The notes under the pieces: model-generated | Told to the model about the DNA's origin: nothing | What the model saw: only the letters and a program-made list of their open reading frames with translations | The model's database searches: none | Assembly (NCBI GenBank): GCA_913057985.1 | Contig: CAJXPL010000003.1 | Span: 1 to 64,000, forward strand | Length of the DNA stretch: 64,000 nt | DNA from: an uncultured Synechococcus sp. | GTDB lineage: Bacteria; Cyanobacteriota; Cyanobacteriia; PCC-6307; Cyanobiaceae | Direction of reading: 5' to 3' | Position numbers and translations under genes: made by a program | Shown here: in pieces, positions 32,087 to 40,573 of the stretch | How positions within the stretch are numbered: the stretch's first letter is position 1 | Layout: each line of letters opens with the position of its first letter

Positions 32087-32100
32087 AGTACATTAGTACT
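32087..32100. promoter_or_regulatory. perfect LexA-type SOS box
   Basis: AGTACATTAGTACT matches AGTAC-N4-GTACT exactly, the known cyanobacterial LexA operator pattern. It lies between the DUF1651 start (32080, minus) and a short plus-strand frame at 32105, so it could control both. Confidence 0.6.
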
Positions 32101-32104
32101 AGCA

Positions 32105-32221
32105 ATGGTGGGTTTGGCTGGTCAAGTGGTCTTCTGGTTCAGGTCCAGGCCAAAAAAAAAGGAGCAGGCCCCTCAGCCCACCCCTCCTCTTGACGCATGG
32201 AAAGCACCACTGCTTTCGTGA
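32105..32221 (+). CDS. uncertain small protein (38 aa)
   Basis: An ATG-started frame giving MVGLAGQVVFWFRSRPKKKE and a Pro-rich end. It begins 4 bases after the LexA-type box. It may be a small membrane-associated SOS peptide, or not coding. Confidence 0.3.
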   Translation: MVGLAGQVVFWFRSRPKKKEQAPQPTPPLDAWKAPLLS

Positions 32222-32478
32222 TGCACTGTCCAAGACGATGGCGCTTTGGCGGGTATCGATGCGCACGTTTTTAGGTATTACTGCTTAGTAAGAACTGTTT
32301 TCATTCGCGTGATGATTCCGAAGGCGCGAGCATCACTGCCAACGCTTCGGGGAGTTGAACGAGCGCAGGTTCCCTCGCCTGCGCCTCCCCCAAACGTTCA
32401 TGGGAGCAGGGTGCGGATCCAGCTGCCTTGGCGCTGATGGGGTGATCCAGCTACCAACCCTTCAGGATCTTCCGCGTC
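32222..32478. other. gap before the ferredoxin gene
   Basis: About 260 bases without a gene. They contain a stem-loop GCGCAGG-TTCCCTCG-CCTGCGC near 32366 with no T-run, which may belong to the 5' leader of the ferredoxin transcript. Confidence 0.4.
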
Positions 32479-32762
32479 ATGGCCTCTTTCAACATCAGCA
32501 TCGAGGGTGGTGCCAGCTTTTCGTGCCCTGATGACGCGTTCATCCTTGATGCAGCCGAGGAGGCCGGAGTTGATCTGCCCTATTCCTGCCGGGCAGCGCC
32601 TGTTCCACCTGCGCCGGCCGTTTGGTGAGTGGTTCGGTGGATCAGACCGATCAGAGCTTTCTCGATGATGATCAGATCGGCCAGGGGTTTGCCCTCCTTT
32701 GTGTGAGCTACCCGACCGCTGATTGCGTGATTAAGGCCAATGCTGAAGAGCTGCTGTCTTGA
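32479..32762 (+). pseudogene. petF: plant-type 2Fe-2S ferredoxin, frameshifted (petF-like)
   Basis: The ATG frame reads a normal ferredoxin N-terminus ([20 protein letters not shown], then [13 protein letters not shown]) up to codon 39 (32595). Then one base is missing. In the next frame the expected sequence follows: [20 protein letters not shown], then [15 protein letters not shown], ending at 32762. Restoring the base gives all four cluster cysteines (C-x4-C-x2-C and a later C) in a product of 94 residues. As written, translation stops at 32627-32629. It is either a sequencing error or a recent inactivation. Confidence 0.8.
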
Positions 32763-33416
32763 TCAGGGCTTGCGGGTGATCACAGGACGGCGCCGTTTCG
32801 GATAAAGCTCACGGCACATGGGGCAGACGGTTCCGTCGCAGCCCCGTGCTGTGCAGAACTCACGGCCCCAGAAGATGATCTGCAGGTGCAGGCGGTTCCA
32901 GTGCTCCTTGGGGAAGAGGCACTTGAGGTCCTGTTCCGTGCGCGCCACACTGCTGCCGTCGCTCAATCCCCAGCGTTGGGCCAGCCGGTGGATGTGGGTG
33001 TCGACGGGGAAGGCGGGCACGCCGAAGGCTTGGGCCATCACCACGCTGGCTGTTTTGTGCCCCACGCCGGGTAACGCCTCGAGTTCCTCAAAGCTCTGGG
33101 GTACGTCGCCGTCGTAGGCCGTCACCAGAATCTGAGCGAGGCGGCGCACGTTTCTGGCCTTGGTTTTGGCCAACCCGAGCTGCCGGATGAACGCCAGGAT
33201 CTGCTCCTCCTCGAGTGCTGCCATGGCGGCGGGTGTCGGTCCGGCGGCAAACAGCGCCGGTGTCACCTCATTCACCTTCTTGTCTGTGCACTGGGCACTC
33301 AACAGAACAGCGATCAGCAGGGTGAACGGATCACTGTGATCCAGGGGGACAGGTGTTTCCGGGTACTGCTCGTGGAGGCGCTGCAGGATCACCTCCACTC
33401 GCTCAGACCTGCGCAC
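32763..33416 (-). CDS. nth: endonuclease III (DNA glycosylase/AP lyase)
   Basis: The 217-residue protein shows the helix-hairpin-helix with catalytic Lys (LEALPGVGHKTASVVMAQAF), the catalytic Asp in FPVDTHIHRLAQRWG, and the 4Fe-4S cluster cysteines near the C-terminus (CTARGCDGTVCPMC; C-x6-C-x2-C-x5-C with the first Cys in FCTARGC). It removes oxidised pyrimidines in base excision repair. It abuts the ferredoxin gene, convergent. Confidence 0.95.
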   Translation of the reverse strand: MRRSERVEVILQRLHEQYPETPVPLDHSDPFTLLIAVLLSAQCTDKKVNEVTPALFAAGPTPAAMAALEEEQILAFIRQLGLAKTKARNVRRLAQILVTAYDGDVPQSFEELEALPGVGHKTASVVMAQAFGVPAFPVDTHIHRLAQRWGLSDGSSVARTEQDLKCLFPKEHWNRLHLQIIFWGREFCTARGCDGTVCPMCRELYPKRRRPVITRKP

Positions 33417-33514
33417 GGGTGTTCAGTGAGTCAGGTGATCTTGGCGCTTCGGCGATTGCATCGCTTCGTTGCAGCGTTTCCCTGCCGTTGTCGCAGTTGT
33501 TTTAGGACCGGCAG

Positions 33515-34483
33515 GTGCGATCCTTGATCAGGCCAAATTTGTCTTCATTGCACCTGTTGAGCTGGAAACGTTCGGCGGCCGTGCTGCTGGTTGTGATGGG
33601 TGTGTTGCTGGCCTCTTGCCGCAGCCGAGACCAGAACATCGCCGCGGATTCCCGCCCCCAGGTGCTCACCACCTTCACGGTCTTGGCCGATCTCGCCCGC
33701 AATGTGGCGGGTGATCGGATCCAGGTGGCTTCGATCGTCAAGCCAGGGGCCGAGATCCACGGTTATCAACCCACCCCCAGTGACATCGAGCGCGCCAGCA
33801 AGGCGGACCTGATTGTTGAGAACGGGTTGGGGCTGGAGTTGTGGGCCCAGCGTTTCACGGCTGCAGCGGGGGACGTGCCCACCATCACCCTTTCGGAGGG
33901 GATGGAGCCTCTGCTGATCACGGAGGACGCCTATTCCGGTAAGCCCAATCCCCATGCCTGGATGTCCCCCCAGCGCACGATGGGCTACGTGGACCATCTG
34001 GAGCGAGCCTTCAGCCAACTCGATCCGGCCGGAGCCGAGGTCTTTGCCTCTAATGCGTCGGTCTACAAAGCCAAGCTCCAGGCCCTGGATCAGGAGCTGC
34101 GCATGGCGATCGCCGCGCTGCCGGCCCAGCAAAGGCTGCTGGTGAGTTGTGAGGGGGCCTTCACCTATCTGGCAGCGGATTACGGACTCGAAGAGGCCTA
34201 TCTCTGGCCGGTGAATGCCGAAAGCGAGATCACACCCAAACGCATGGCACGGTTGATCGACAAGGTGCGCGAGCGGCAGGTTCCGGCCATTTTCTGTGAA
34301 AGCACCGTGAGCGATAAAGCCCAACGGGAGGTGGCAGCGGCGGCCGGAGCACGATTCGGTGGAACTTTCTTCGTGGATTCCCTCTCGTCTCCGGACGGGC
34401 CTGCACCCACCCTGCTGGAACTGCAGCGGCACAATGTGGGTCTGATCCGCAAGGGCTTGGACTTGTCCGAGAGCAACCGCTGA
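33515..34483 (+). CDS. mntC: manganese/zinc ABC transporter, substrate-binding lipoprotein
   Basis: The N-terminus has a lipoprotein signal (LLVVMGVLLASC, Cys near residue 35). Metal-ligand regions are GAEIHGYQPTPSD, PNPHAWMSPQRT, a Glu in LLVSCEGAFTYLAADYGL and an Asp in GGTFFVDSLSS. These fit the ZnuA/MntC cluster A-I family; a Mn-specific role is inferred from the cyanobacterial context. It captures metal in the periplasm. The stop overlaps the ATPase gene by one base. Confidence 0.9.
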   Translation: MRSLIRPNLSSLHLLSWKRSAAVLLVVMGVLLASCRSRDQNIAADSRPQVLTTFTVLADLARNVAGDRIQVASIVKPGAEIHGYQPTPSDIERASKADLIVENGLGLELWAQRFTAAAGDVPTITLSEGMEPLLITEDAYSGKPNPHAWMSPQRTMGYVDHLERAFSQLDPAGAEVFASNASVYKAKLQALDQELRMAIAALPAQQRLLVSCEGAFTYLAADYGLEEAYLWPVNAESEITPKRMARLIDKVRERQVPAIFCESTVSDKAQREVAAAAGARFGGTFFVDSLSSPDGPAPTLLELQRHNVGLIRKGLDLSESNR

Positions 34484-35238
34484 TGCGCATTCAGGCCGAC
34501 CAGCTCTGTGTGGACTACAACGGCACGGTTGCCCTGTACGACGCCAGCCTGCACCTGCCAGCCGGTTGCATCTGCGGTCTGGTGGGCATGAACGGTGCCG
34601 GAAAATCGACGTTTTTCAAGGCCCTTACTGGGTTTGTGCGACCCTCGCGCGGCAGAATCCGCATCAACGGCAGCAGCGTTGCTGAAGCCCAGCGTCATCA
34701 AGCGGTGGCCTATGTGCCCCAGAGCGAAGGGGTGGATGCCCAGTTCCCCGTGTCGGTGTGGGATGTGGTGATGATGGGCCGCTACGGCGCGATGAATGCG
34801 TTGCGGATTCCCCGCAGCTCCGATCGTGTGGCTGTGCGGGACGCCTTGACGCGGGTTGATCTGCTGGAGCTGGCCGATCGTCCCCTTGGCACCCTCTCCG
34901 GTGGTCAGCGCAAGCGCACGTTCCTGGCTCGAGCCATCGCCCAGCGCGCTGACGTGCTGCTGCTGGATGAGCCCTTCAATGGGGTTGATGTGCGCACGGA
35001 GCAGCTGATGGCTCAGCTGTTTCTTCAGTTCCGCGACGAGGGCCGCACCATCCTGATCTCCACCCACGACCTGGGCCATGTTCGTGATTTTTGCGATCTG
35101 GTGGTTCTGATCAACAAGACCGTGCTCGCCTACGGGGAAACCTCAGAGGTGTTCACGCCCGAGAACCTCGCCATGACTTTCGGTGGCGTGCCGCCCGATC
35201 TGCTGACGGGCAACAGCTCCCCTGAGGAGACGTTCTAA
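34483..35238 (+). CDS. mntA: manganese/zinc ABC transporter, ATP-binding protein
   Basis: The 251-residue ATPase has Walker A GMNGAGKSTFFKALTG, Q-loop VPQSEGVDAQFPV, signature TLSGGQRKRTFLARAIA, Walker B VLLLDEPFNGVD and the switch His in ISTHDLGHVRDF. It energises the importer with MntC and MntB. The permease gene does not follow directly: an opposite-strand acyltransferase gene occupies 35240-36604. Confidence 0.92.
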   Translation: MRIQADQLCVDYNGTVALYDASLHLPAGCICGLVGMNGAGKSTFFKALTGFVRPSRGRIRINGSSVAEAQRHQAVAYVPQSEGVDAQFPVSVWDVVMMGRYGAMNALRIPRSSDRVAVRDALTRVDLLELADRPLGTLSGGQRKRTFLARAIAQRADVLLLDEPFNGVDVRTEQLMAQLFLQFRDEGRTILISTHDLGHVRDFCDLVVLINKTVLAYGETSEVFTPENLAMTFGGVPPDLLTGNSSPEETF

Positions 35239-35239
35239 A

Positions 35240-36604
35240 TCAGAGCTCTCCCGCGTCCTTTGTCATTGCCCGAGAGGCGTCGGGCATCAGGGCAATGAGA
35301 GCCTGCTCCAGGTCTTGCATGAACACCTGCATCGCCTCGCGACGGTTGCTGCGGTACTGATTCAGGCGAGGCCGCACGGGCAAGGCTCGTCCGAGCTGCA
35401 CCTCCACCCGTTGTGGGCCGAGGCTGGGCTGACCCTTCCAGGGCTTGTCTTCGATCCAGCCGATCGCTTCCTCCACCAGCAGCAACATCTCGGCAAAGCG
35501 GTCAAAGTCGGGTCGATCACTGATGTAATGACCACTCACGCTGGTGAAATGCTCCACCAGTCGCATGCGGGTGAGTTCGAGGTCGGCTTCCCGTGCCTCC
35601 CAGTCCGCCAGGCTTCGCTCCAGCGGCGGGAGCTGATCAACACCCTCCCGGTAGATCCGATCCCAGGCGGCCTGCTCGATCCGGCGGCAGCGCTCCTGAA
35701 GATTGCCGACGGCACGCAGGCCGAAATGCGTCTCGGCTTTGGCCAGGCCATGCCGGCGGTAGGCATCAATCCTCTCGCTGAAGGTCTGTGCTGGGTCGGG
35801 CTTCAGCCGTTCGAGCTGCTCAAGGGCTTTGAGCAGCTTCATGCCGATCTGGATCAGCCGGTCGCGGCTAGTGGTCTCGGGATTGTCCGGTCCGGCATCG
35901 GGGTAGGGGATGCCGAGATGGCATTCGAGGGATGCCAACCGCGCTTGGAGGGCGATCCAGTTGGGGTGTCTCCAGCTGTAGTGAATGCCGATGGGCAACA
36001 CCTCCAGCGGCCGCTCGTCGTTGGCTCTTTCCAGATCCTCAGCGGCCCAAAATGCCAGCTGGGCCACCCCCGGCTCCAAGGGAGCCATCTCGCCGGAGAG
36101 GTTGTTGGTGGCTCCTTCTGGTGCCACCACCAGCGGATAGCGCCCTCGGCTCAGAGCCGCACGGGCCTGGGCGAGGGCCGGCCGGTCCAATCGACCGCGG
36201 TGGATGGCGATGCCGCCACTGCGTTGCAACAGCCAACCAATGACCTGACCAGCCCAAATCGGAATGCCACGGTCGTAGAGAAACCGCAGCTGGATGGGTC
36301 GTGGCAACGGCAGCTTGAGCCGCCGTGCCGCCTTGGGAACACGGCTCCAGAACAGATCCGCCAGAACCACCGGATCGCGGGTGCTGGGGTGGCGAAAGGC
36401 GATCAGCAAATTGCAGCCGCCCGACTGCTGCGCTGCAAAGGCTTTCGCCAAGTCTTCTGCCGCATTGCCCTGGTGGATTTCGAGCCCCTGACTGCGGAAG
36501 AGCAGCGGAAGCAGGCGGCTGACCACGGCCTGAACCATCCGGTTGGGGCGGGTGGGTAGCCGGCGCAGCGCGGGACGTGCGTTCTGGGTGGAGGCGCGGG
36601 GCAT
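35240..36604 (-). CDS. PlsC-like acyltransferase
   Basis: The 454-residue protein has an N-terminal acyltransferase domain: FRHPSTRDPVVLADLFW is the HX4D motif, GIAIHRGRLDRPALAQARAA, and VVAPEGATNNLSGEMAPLE is the EGT-like motif. The C-terminal 200 residues are unusual and helical. It probably transfers a fatty acyl group to a glycerol phosphate or similar acceptor. It lies between mntA and mntB on the other strand; the ATG is 33 bases from the mntB start. Confidence 0.8.
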   Translation of the reverse strand: MPRASTQNARPALRRLPTRPNRMVQAVVSRLLPLLFRSQGLEIHQGNAAEDLAKAFAAQQSGGCNLLIAFRHPSTRDPVVLADLFWSRVPKAARRLKLPLPRPIQLRFLYDRGIPIWAGQVIGWLLQRSGGIAIHRGRLDRPALAQARAALSRGRYPLVVAPEGATNNLSGEMAPLEPGVAQLAFWAAEDLERANDERPLEVLPIGIHYSWRHPNWIALQARLASLECHLGIPYPDAGPDNPETTSRDRLIQIGMKLLKALEQLERLKPDPAQTFSERIDAYRRHGLAKAETHFGLRAVGNLQERCRRIEQAAWDRIYREGVDQLPPLERSLADWEAREADLELTRMRLVEHFTSVSGHYISDRPDFDRFAEMLLLVEEAIGWIEDKPWKGQPSLGPQRVEVQLGRALPVRPRLNQYRSNRREAMQVFMQDLEQALIALMPDASRAMTKDAGEL

Positions 36605-36636
36605 CGAACCGGCTGCAGCGCGCCCATACTGAACCG

Positions 36637-37461
36637 ATGGAGCTATTGCTGGAACCCCTCAGTCACGCCTTCATGGTCAAGGCGTTGTTGATCAGCGCCC
36701 TCGTCGGTGGTGTTTGCGGGCTGTTGTCCTGCTTCATGACGCTGAAGGGATGGGCGTTGATGGGTGACGCTGTCTCCCATGCCGTTCTACCCGGCGTAGT
36801 TGTCGCTTATGCGCTGGGCCTGCCCTTCTCCTTGGGGGCGTTCGTCTTCGGTGTCGGATCCGTTGCCGCCATCGGCTTTGTGAAGCAGAAGTCGAGGGTG
36901 AAGGAAGACACCGTCATTGGGCTTGTCTTCACCGGCTTCTTCGCTCTGGGGCTCGTGCTCGTCTCCAAGACGCGCAGCAACATCGATCTCACCCACATCC
37001 TGTTTGGCAATGTGCTGGGGATCTCAACGGGGGATGTGCAGCAGACCCTGGTGATTTCGGTGCTGGTGCTGGTGCTGCTGCTGCTGTTCCGGCGGGACCT
37101 GATGCTCTTCTGCTTCGATCCCACCCACGCCCGATCGATCGGGATCAACACCGGACTCCTGCACTACATGCTGTTGGGACTCCTCTCCCTGGCCGCCGTT
37201 GCCGGTCTGCAGACCGTGGGAATCATCCTGGTGGTGTCGATGCTCGTCACCCCCGGGGCCACGGCCTATCTGCTCACCGATCGGTTCGACCGGATGACGC
37301 TGCTGGCCGTCACCAGCAGCGTGCTCTCCAGTGTGCTGGGAGTGTTCATCAGCTACTGGACCGACAGCTCCACCGCCGGTTGCATTGTGCTGGCGCAAAC
37401 CGCGCAATTCGTGCTCGCCTTCCTTCTTGCACCTGGGCAGGGGGTGCTGCGGCGTCTCTGA
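36637..37461 (+). CDS. mntB: manganese/zinc ABC transporter, permease
   Basis: The 274-residue membrane protein has about eight hydrophobic segments of the ABC-3 family (ALLISALVGGVCGLLSCF, MGDAVSHAVLPGVVVAYALG with the DAxSHAVLPG coupling motif, and TVGIILVVSMLVTPGATAYL). It forms the membrane channel of the MntCAB importer. The start at 36637 (MELLLEPLSHAF) fits the family. Confidence 0.92.
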   Translation: MELLLEPLSHAFMVKALLISALVGGVCGLLSCFMTLKGWALMGDAVSHAVLPGVVVAYALGLPFSLGAFVFGVGSVAAIGFVKQKSRVKEDTVIGLVFTGFFALGLVLVSKTRSNIDLTHILFGNVLGISTGDVQQTLVISVLVLVLLLLFRRDLMLFCFDPTHARSIGINTGLLHYMLLGLLSLAAVAGLQTVGIILVVSMLVTPGATAYLLTDRFDRMTLLAVTSSVLSSVLGVFISYWTDSSTAGCIVLAQTAQFVLAFLLAPGQGVLRRL

Positions 37462-37485
37462 TCAGTTGATGCGTGGATCAGTGGA

Positions 37486-37674
37486 TCAGCGCTCGTCGTC
37501 GTCCCAGTCGTAGGTGTCGTTGAAGCGCTGAACGCCGGCTTCTCGAAAGTGAAAGTCCTTGGCGGAACGACCCTGATCCGATGCCGTTTGCTTGGAACCG
37601 TCCTGGTCCCACGGCTCGCGGTAATCAAGATCGTCCCGCATGTTCTGGAACGGCTCAGGAGGCTTCGCTGTCAT
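37486..37674 (-). CDS. small hypothetical protein
   Basis: The 62-residue hydrophilic, acidic protein (MTAKPPEPFQNMRDDLDYRE, then FHFREAGVQRFNDTYDWDDD) has no known domain. It overlaps the end of the 37655 gene by 20 bases in the same direction, so both belong to one transcript. An upstream ATG at 37692 is also possible. Confidence 0.55.
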   Translation of the reverse strand: MTAKPPEPFQNMRDDLDYREPWDQDGSKQTASDQGRSAKDFHFREAGVQRFNDTYDWDDDER

Positions 37675-37855
37675 CCCACTTGGCTTTGCCATCCAGCAGT
37701 TCGATCAGCTCCTGGAGCTTGCCCATGGTGACGCGCACATCGGCACCGTCGGGCAGAACACCATCGGCCACCACGTTGTAGTGGTCACGGCACTGGTTGC
37801 GCAGCTCCTGCAGGCGCTTCTTGGTGATGGTCTTTTTCTGTTCTGCCGTTGCCAT
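37655..37855 (-). CDS. small hypothetical protein
   Basis: A 66-residue protein with a basic helical N-terminus (MATAEQKKTITKKRLQELRN) followed by VTMGKLQELIELLDGKAKWD. Function unknown. First gene of a two-gene unit with 37486. Confidence 0.55.
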   Translation of the reverse strand: MATAEQKKTITKKRLQELRNQCRDHYNVVADGVLPDGADVRVTMGKLQELIELLDGKAKWDDSEAS

Positions 37856-37910
37856 GGCGATTGCGTGGTCTGGCCCTCATCCCTAGCAGAGCAGGGTGCT
37901 GCCTACCGAT

Positions 37911-38699
37911 CTACCCCGGAAGAACCTGGCGAAAGCCGTGGGCTTCCACCACGTTGAGCGGGGTGTTGAACAGTTCACTCAGTTCGGCGGGCCGCAGCAT
38001 CTCCCGTGGGCTTCCATCCCCAACAAGACGTCCCTCTGCCAGAAACAGCACCCGTTCCATCTCCGGAACGATCGTGTCCACCCGATGGGTGACCTGCACC
38101 ACGGTGGTTCCCGCTTGGATCAAGCGCCGCAGGATCGCCAGCAACTGATGGCAGGCCTGGAGGTCGAGGGCACGGCTCGGCTCATCCAGCACCAGCACCT
38201 CGGGTTCGTGAACAAGGGCGCGAGCGATCAACAGGCGCCGCCGCTGTCCGTCCGACAGCTCTCCGCAGCAGCGTTCACGGATGCTGTGGAGGTGCAGTTG
38301 ATCGAGCAGATCCCGCGCCTGCTCCCATTGCCGCGCAGTGGGCTTCTGATCCCGACCCAGCCGGGTGGCCCCATAAAAATTGCTCACCACCGCCTCTTCA
38401 ACAGCTGTTTTGGGGTGAAGCCGCTGTTCCATGTCGCTCGACACAACCCCCAGGCGGCTGCGCAGCGCCCAGAGGTTCACCGTCTCGCTGCCAAACAACC
38501 GCAAATGAGCGTCAGGGCGAACGATGGGATACAGGCTGCGGTCGATCAGTTTCACCAGGCTGCTTTTGCCTGCGCCATTGGGCCCCAACACCGTTGTGGA
38601 CTGCCGCAGTTTCAGTTGCAGGTTGAGCTTGTGCAGCACCGGGCGATTGCCCAGCCATGCCTCCACATTGCGGAGATCCAGCCAGGTTTCAGTGGTCAT
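37911..38699 (-). CDS. ABC transporter ATP-binding protein (YlmA/ModF-like)
   Basis: Walker A is LGPNGAGKSSLVKLIDRSLY, signature LSDGQRRRLLIARALVHEPE, Walker B VLVLDEPSRALD, switch His VTHRVDTIVPE. The single-domain, 262-residue protein has no adjacent permease, and the insertion after Walker A resembles the ylmA/ModF group of soluble ATPases. The start overlaps the end of the NUDIX gene by 11 bases, so it belongs to a unit with 38689 and 39117. Confidence 0.85.
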   Translation of the reverse strand: MTTETWLDLRNVEAWLGNRPVLHKLNLQLKLRQSTTVLGPNGAGKSSLVKLIDRSLYPIVRPDAHLRLFGSETVNLWALRSRLGVVSSDMEQRLHPKTAVEEAVVSNFYGATRLGRDQKPTARQWEQARDLLDQLHLHSIRERCCGELSDGQRRRLLIARALVHEPEVLVLDEPSRALDLQACHQLLAILRRLIQAGTTVVQVTHRVDTIVPEMERVLFLAEGRLVGDGSPREMLRPAELSELFNTPLNVVEAHGFRQVLPG

Positions 38700-39120
38700 G
38701 GCCCTCCTGCAGCAACCGATCGATCACGATCGACAGGCGCGGAGCGACGGGCCGGAGCTCCTGCTGCCGCTCACTCCAGATGGCGTCACGCACCAGATCA
38801 CTGAGGGGCACCAACTTCATCTCCTGGCCCTCCTTCAACTGCAGTTGGCTCACGGGCACGCTGAGCGTTCCGCGGAACACGTGGGCCACTCGGTTGCCGC
38901 TGTCGTCGCTGAACCATGGTTCGAGCGGCACGCTGGGTGACCAAGCGATCTCTTCCTGCAATTCGCGGTGCACGGCTTCGCTGGCTGTTTCTCCCGGATC
39001 GAGATGGCCGCCAAACAACCCCCAGTGGCCCGGATAGATGATCGAGTCGATGTCGTCGCGCAGTTGGAGCAGCCATCGGCCTTCTCTCTCGAGCATGGCC
39101 AGTGCGACAGCGGGTTTCAT
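38689..39120 (-). CDS. NUDIX hydrolase
   Basis: The Nudix box GHLDPGETASEAVHRELQEE is visible near residue 34 with the catalytic Glu residues; the small residue that usually ends the box is present as Ile-Ala. The 143-residue protein hydrolyses a nucleoside-diphosphate-linked compound; which one is unknown. The start overlaps the stop of the fibrillin-like gene (ATGA), and the end overlaps the ABC ATPase gene. Confidence 0.85.
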   Translation of the reverse strand: MKPAVALAMLEREGRWLLQLRDDIDSIIYPGHWGLFGGHLDPGETASEAVHRELQEEIAWSPSVPLEPWFSDDSGNRVAHVFRGTLSVPVSQLQLKEGQEMKLVPLSDLVRDAIWSERQQELRPVAPRLSIVIDRLLQEGHDH

Positions 39121-39614
39121 GACGCCTCCGGTGTCTTGCGGGACCACTGGGCCAGTCCACCGCCCCGACCCCGCGCTGTGAGTGTTCCCTGCTGCTCGTT
39201 CAGTTCGATCAGGGCAAAGAAGGGCAAGCGTTGGGGTTCCGGTGACGGCAGGCTTCGCTGCAGCAGCACCTGATCGAACCAGCTCAGCTCCAACGACGTG
39301 AAGCGGAACATCAGCAGTGGTCTGGAACCCTTCAGCTGGGCCTGGCCGCTGAACCGGAACCGGAAACCGGCCAGGCAGACCTGATTCACGATGCTCAGGC
39401 CCTGGTCGCTGTGGCTCAAGCTCAGGCTGGCCTGCAGCCAGCGCAGCAGCGTTGCGGTGCCAGGAGCCGGTGCATCCCCGCTGCGGGTCCAGGTTTGCTG
39501 CAACATCCAGCAGCCCGGCAGCTGCTCGATCTGAATGCCGCTGCCCTCACGGCGGCTCTGGTCTTCCCTCGCCAGAAGAGCTGCGGCAGGAGAACCAGGC
39601 AAGGCTGAGATCAT
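39117..39614 (-). CDS. fibrillin/PAP-like plastid-lipid-associated protein
   Basis: The 165-residue protein has LPGCWMLQQTWTRSG, then LRWLQASLSLSHSDQGLSIV, resembling the PAP/fibrillin domain (lipocalin-like, often on thylakoid or plastoglobule lipids). QGTLTARGRGGGLAQWSR matches the end of the domain. The ATG at 39614 is chosen; others lie at 39629 and 39635. First gene of a transcript with the NUDIX and ABC ATPase genes. Confidence 0.55.
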   Translation of the reverse strand: MISALPGSPAAALLAREDQSRREGSGIQIEQLPGCWMLQQTWTRSGDAPAPGTATLLRWLQASLSLSHSDQGLSIVNQVCLAGFRFRFSGQAQLKGSRPLLMFRFTSLELSWFDQVLLQRSLPSPEPQRLPFFALIELNEQQGTLTARGRGGGLAQWSRKTPEAS

Positions 39615-39652
39615 GGGGCTCTGCAACATCCCCATCTTTTCGGAGTCGGCCC

Positions 39653-39844
39653 ATGCAGCGCGACAAGCGCCGGACACCTCCCATAACGGACCTGCTTCTA
39701 CGGGGACTGCGCATCGGGGCCAGCACCGTTGCCCTGGTTGAACTGCTGCGCAGCGATTGGATCGGAGGGGGGCTCGCCAGCTTGGCCTGGCTGGTCTTCG
39801 TTCAGGTGGAGCGTCGCCGGGCGCCGCTCAAGCCTCCGTCCTGA
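39653..39844 (+). CDS. small membrane protein (63 aa)
   Basis: MQRDKRRTPPITDLLLRGLR, then a hydrophobic segment (GGGLASLAWLVFVQVERRRA) and a basic end. No family recognised. Divergent from 39614 and overlapping the convergent 39828 gene by 17 bases. Confidence 0.5.
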   Translation: MQRDKRRTPPITDLLLRGLRIGASTVALVELLRSDWIGGGLASLAWLVFVQVERRRAPLKPPS

Positions 39845-40013
39845 GGATCGAATCGATGCAATTCGGGTGTTGCCGGATATAAGCGTTGAACTCCATGGCC
39901 AGCAGACGGGCCTCAAAGGCATCGGTGGCGTAGAAGCAGGATTCCAGCTTTTCTCCGTTGGATGTCTTGTGGCGGACGGTGTAGGCAGCCCGTCCCTGAG
40001 CAATGCTGGCCAT
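39828..40013 (-). CDS. small hypothetical protein (61 aa)
   Basis: MASIAQGRAAYTVRHKTSNG, then FYATDAFEARLLAMEFNAYI. The frame is open upstream to 40076. Acts as a small alpha/beta protein of unknown function. Confidence 0.55.
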   Translation of the reverse strand: MASIAQGRAAYTVRHKTSNGEKLESCFYATDAFEARLLAMEFNAYIRQHPNCIDSILRTEA

Positions 40014-40159
40014 GGACTGATGAAGCAGTGGTTTCAAGCTGGCACTCCTGCCGGGTGGAATTCCATAACCATTCATTCATGTTTGCGTTTCAACGCTTCG
40101 TAAAGCTGTTTGAAGCGACCAACAGTCCGTCTCACCTCTCTTCCCGCATCCCGCTGCCC

Positions 40160-40573
40160 ATGGCCTCCCCTGCTTTGGCCTTCAACGTTGCTCTCGCGTC
40201 ATTCCTGTCCCTCATCGCAGGGCCTGTTCAGGCGGAATGGCAGCCGATGCAGGAGCCTGCGGTTTGGCAATCCCGTCGCGGCGATCTGCTGCCGGGCGAC
40301 GGCTGGATCTTCATGGAAGCCCTCGACACCCCCGCGATCAAGGCGGCTGAATACATCCGGGCCCCCAAGAGCGTGGACGGTTCCGTTGAGGTGGAAGCAG
40401 GCCTGCTGATTCAGCGCGCTGGCCAGGACCAGTGGACGCAACGGGTTCTGCCGATGCGTGCCAACTGTGCCAAAGGTCAGCTGGAGCAACGCCAGGCCAA
40501 TGGTGCCTGGACCATATACCCCGGTCGCGATGGAACCGTGGTTAAGGTCCGCTGGATCTGCGCATTGCGATGA
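40160..40573 (+). CDS. exported hypothetical protein
   Basis: A signal peptide (NVALASFLSLIAGPVQA, cleavage before EW) is followed by a 110-residue exported domain with the pattern WIFMEALDTPAIKAAEYIRA and two cysteines (ANCAKGQL and RWICALR). The ATG at 40160 is chosen; the open frame also has an ATG at 40079. It overlaps the Hli gene by 4 bases, so both are co-translated. Confidence 0.6.
   Translation: MASPALAFNVALASFLSLIAGPVQAEWQPMQEPAVWQSRRGDLLPGDGWIFMEALDTPAIKAAEYIRAPKSVDGSVEVEAGLLIQRAGQDQWTQRVLPMRANCAKGQLEQRQANGAWTIYPGRDGTVVKVRWICALR

Noticed and set aside
32340-32410. A tRNA or ncRNA around the GCGCAGG/CCTGCGC hairpin
   Set aside because: Only one stem can be formed and there is no cloverleaf, so it is treated as a possible leader structure.
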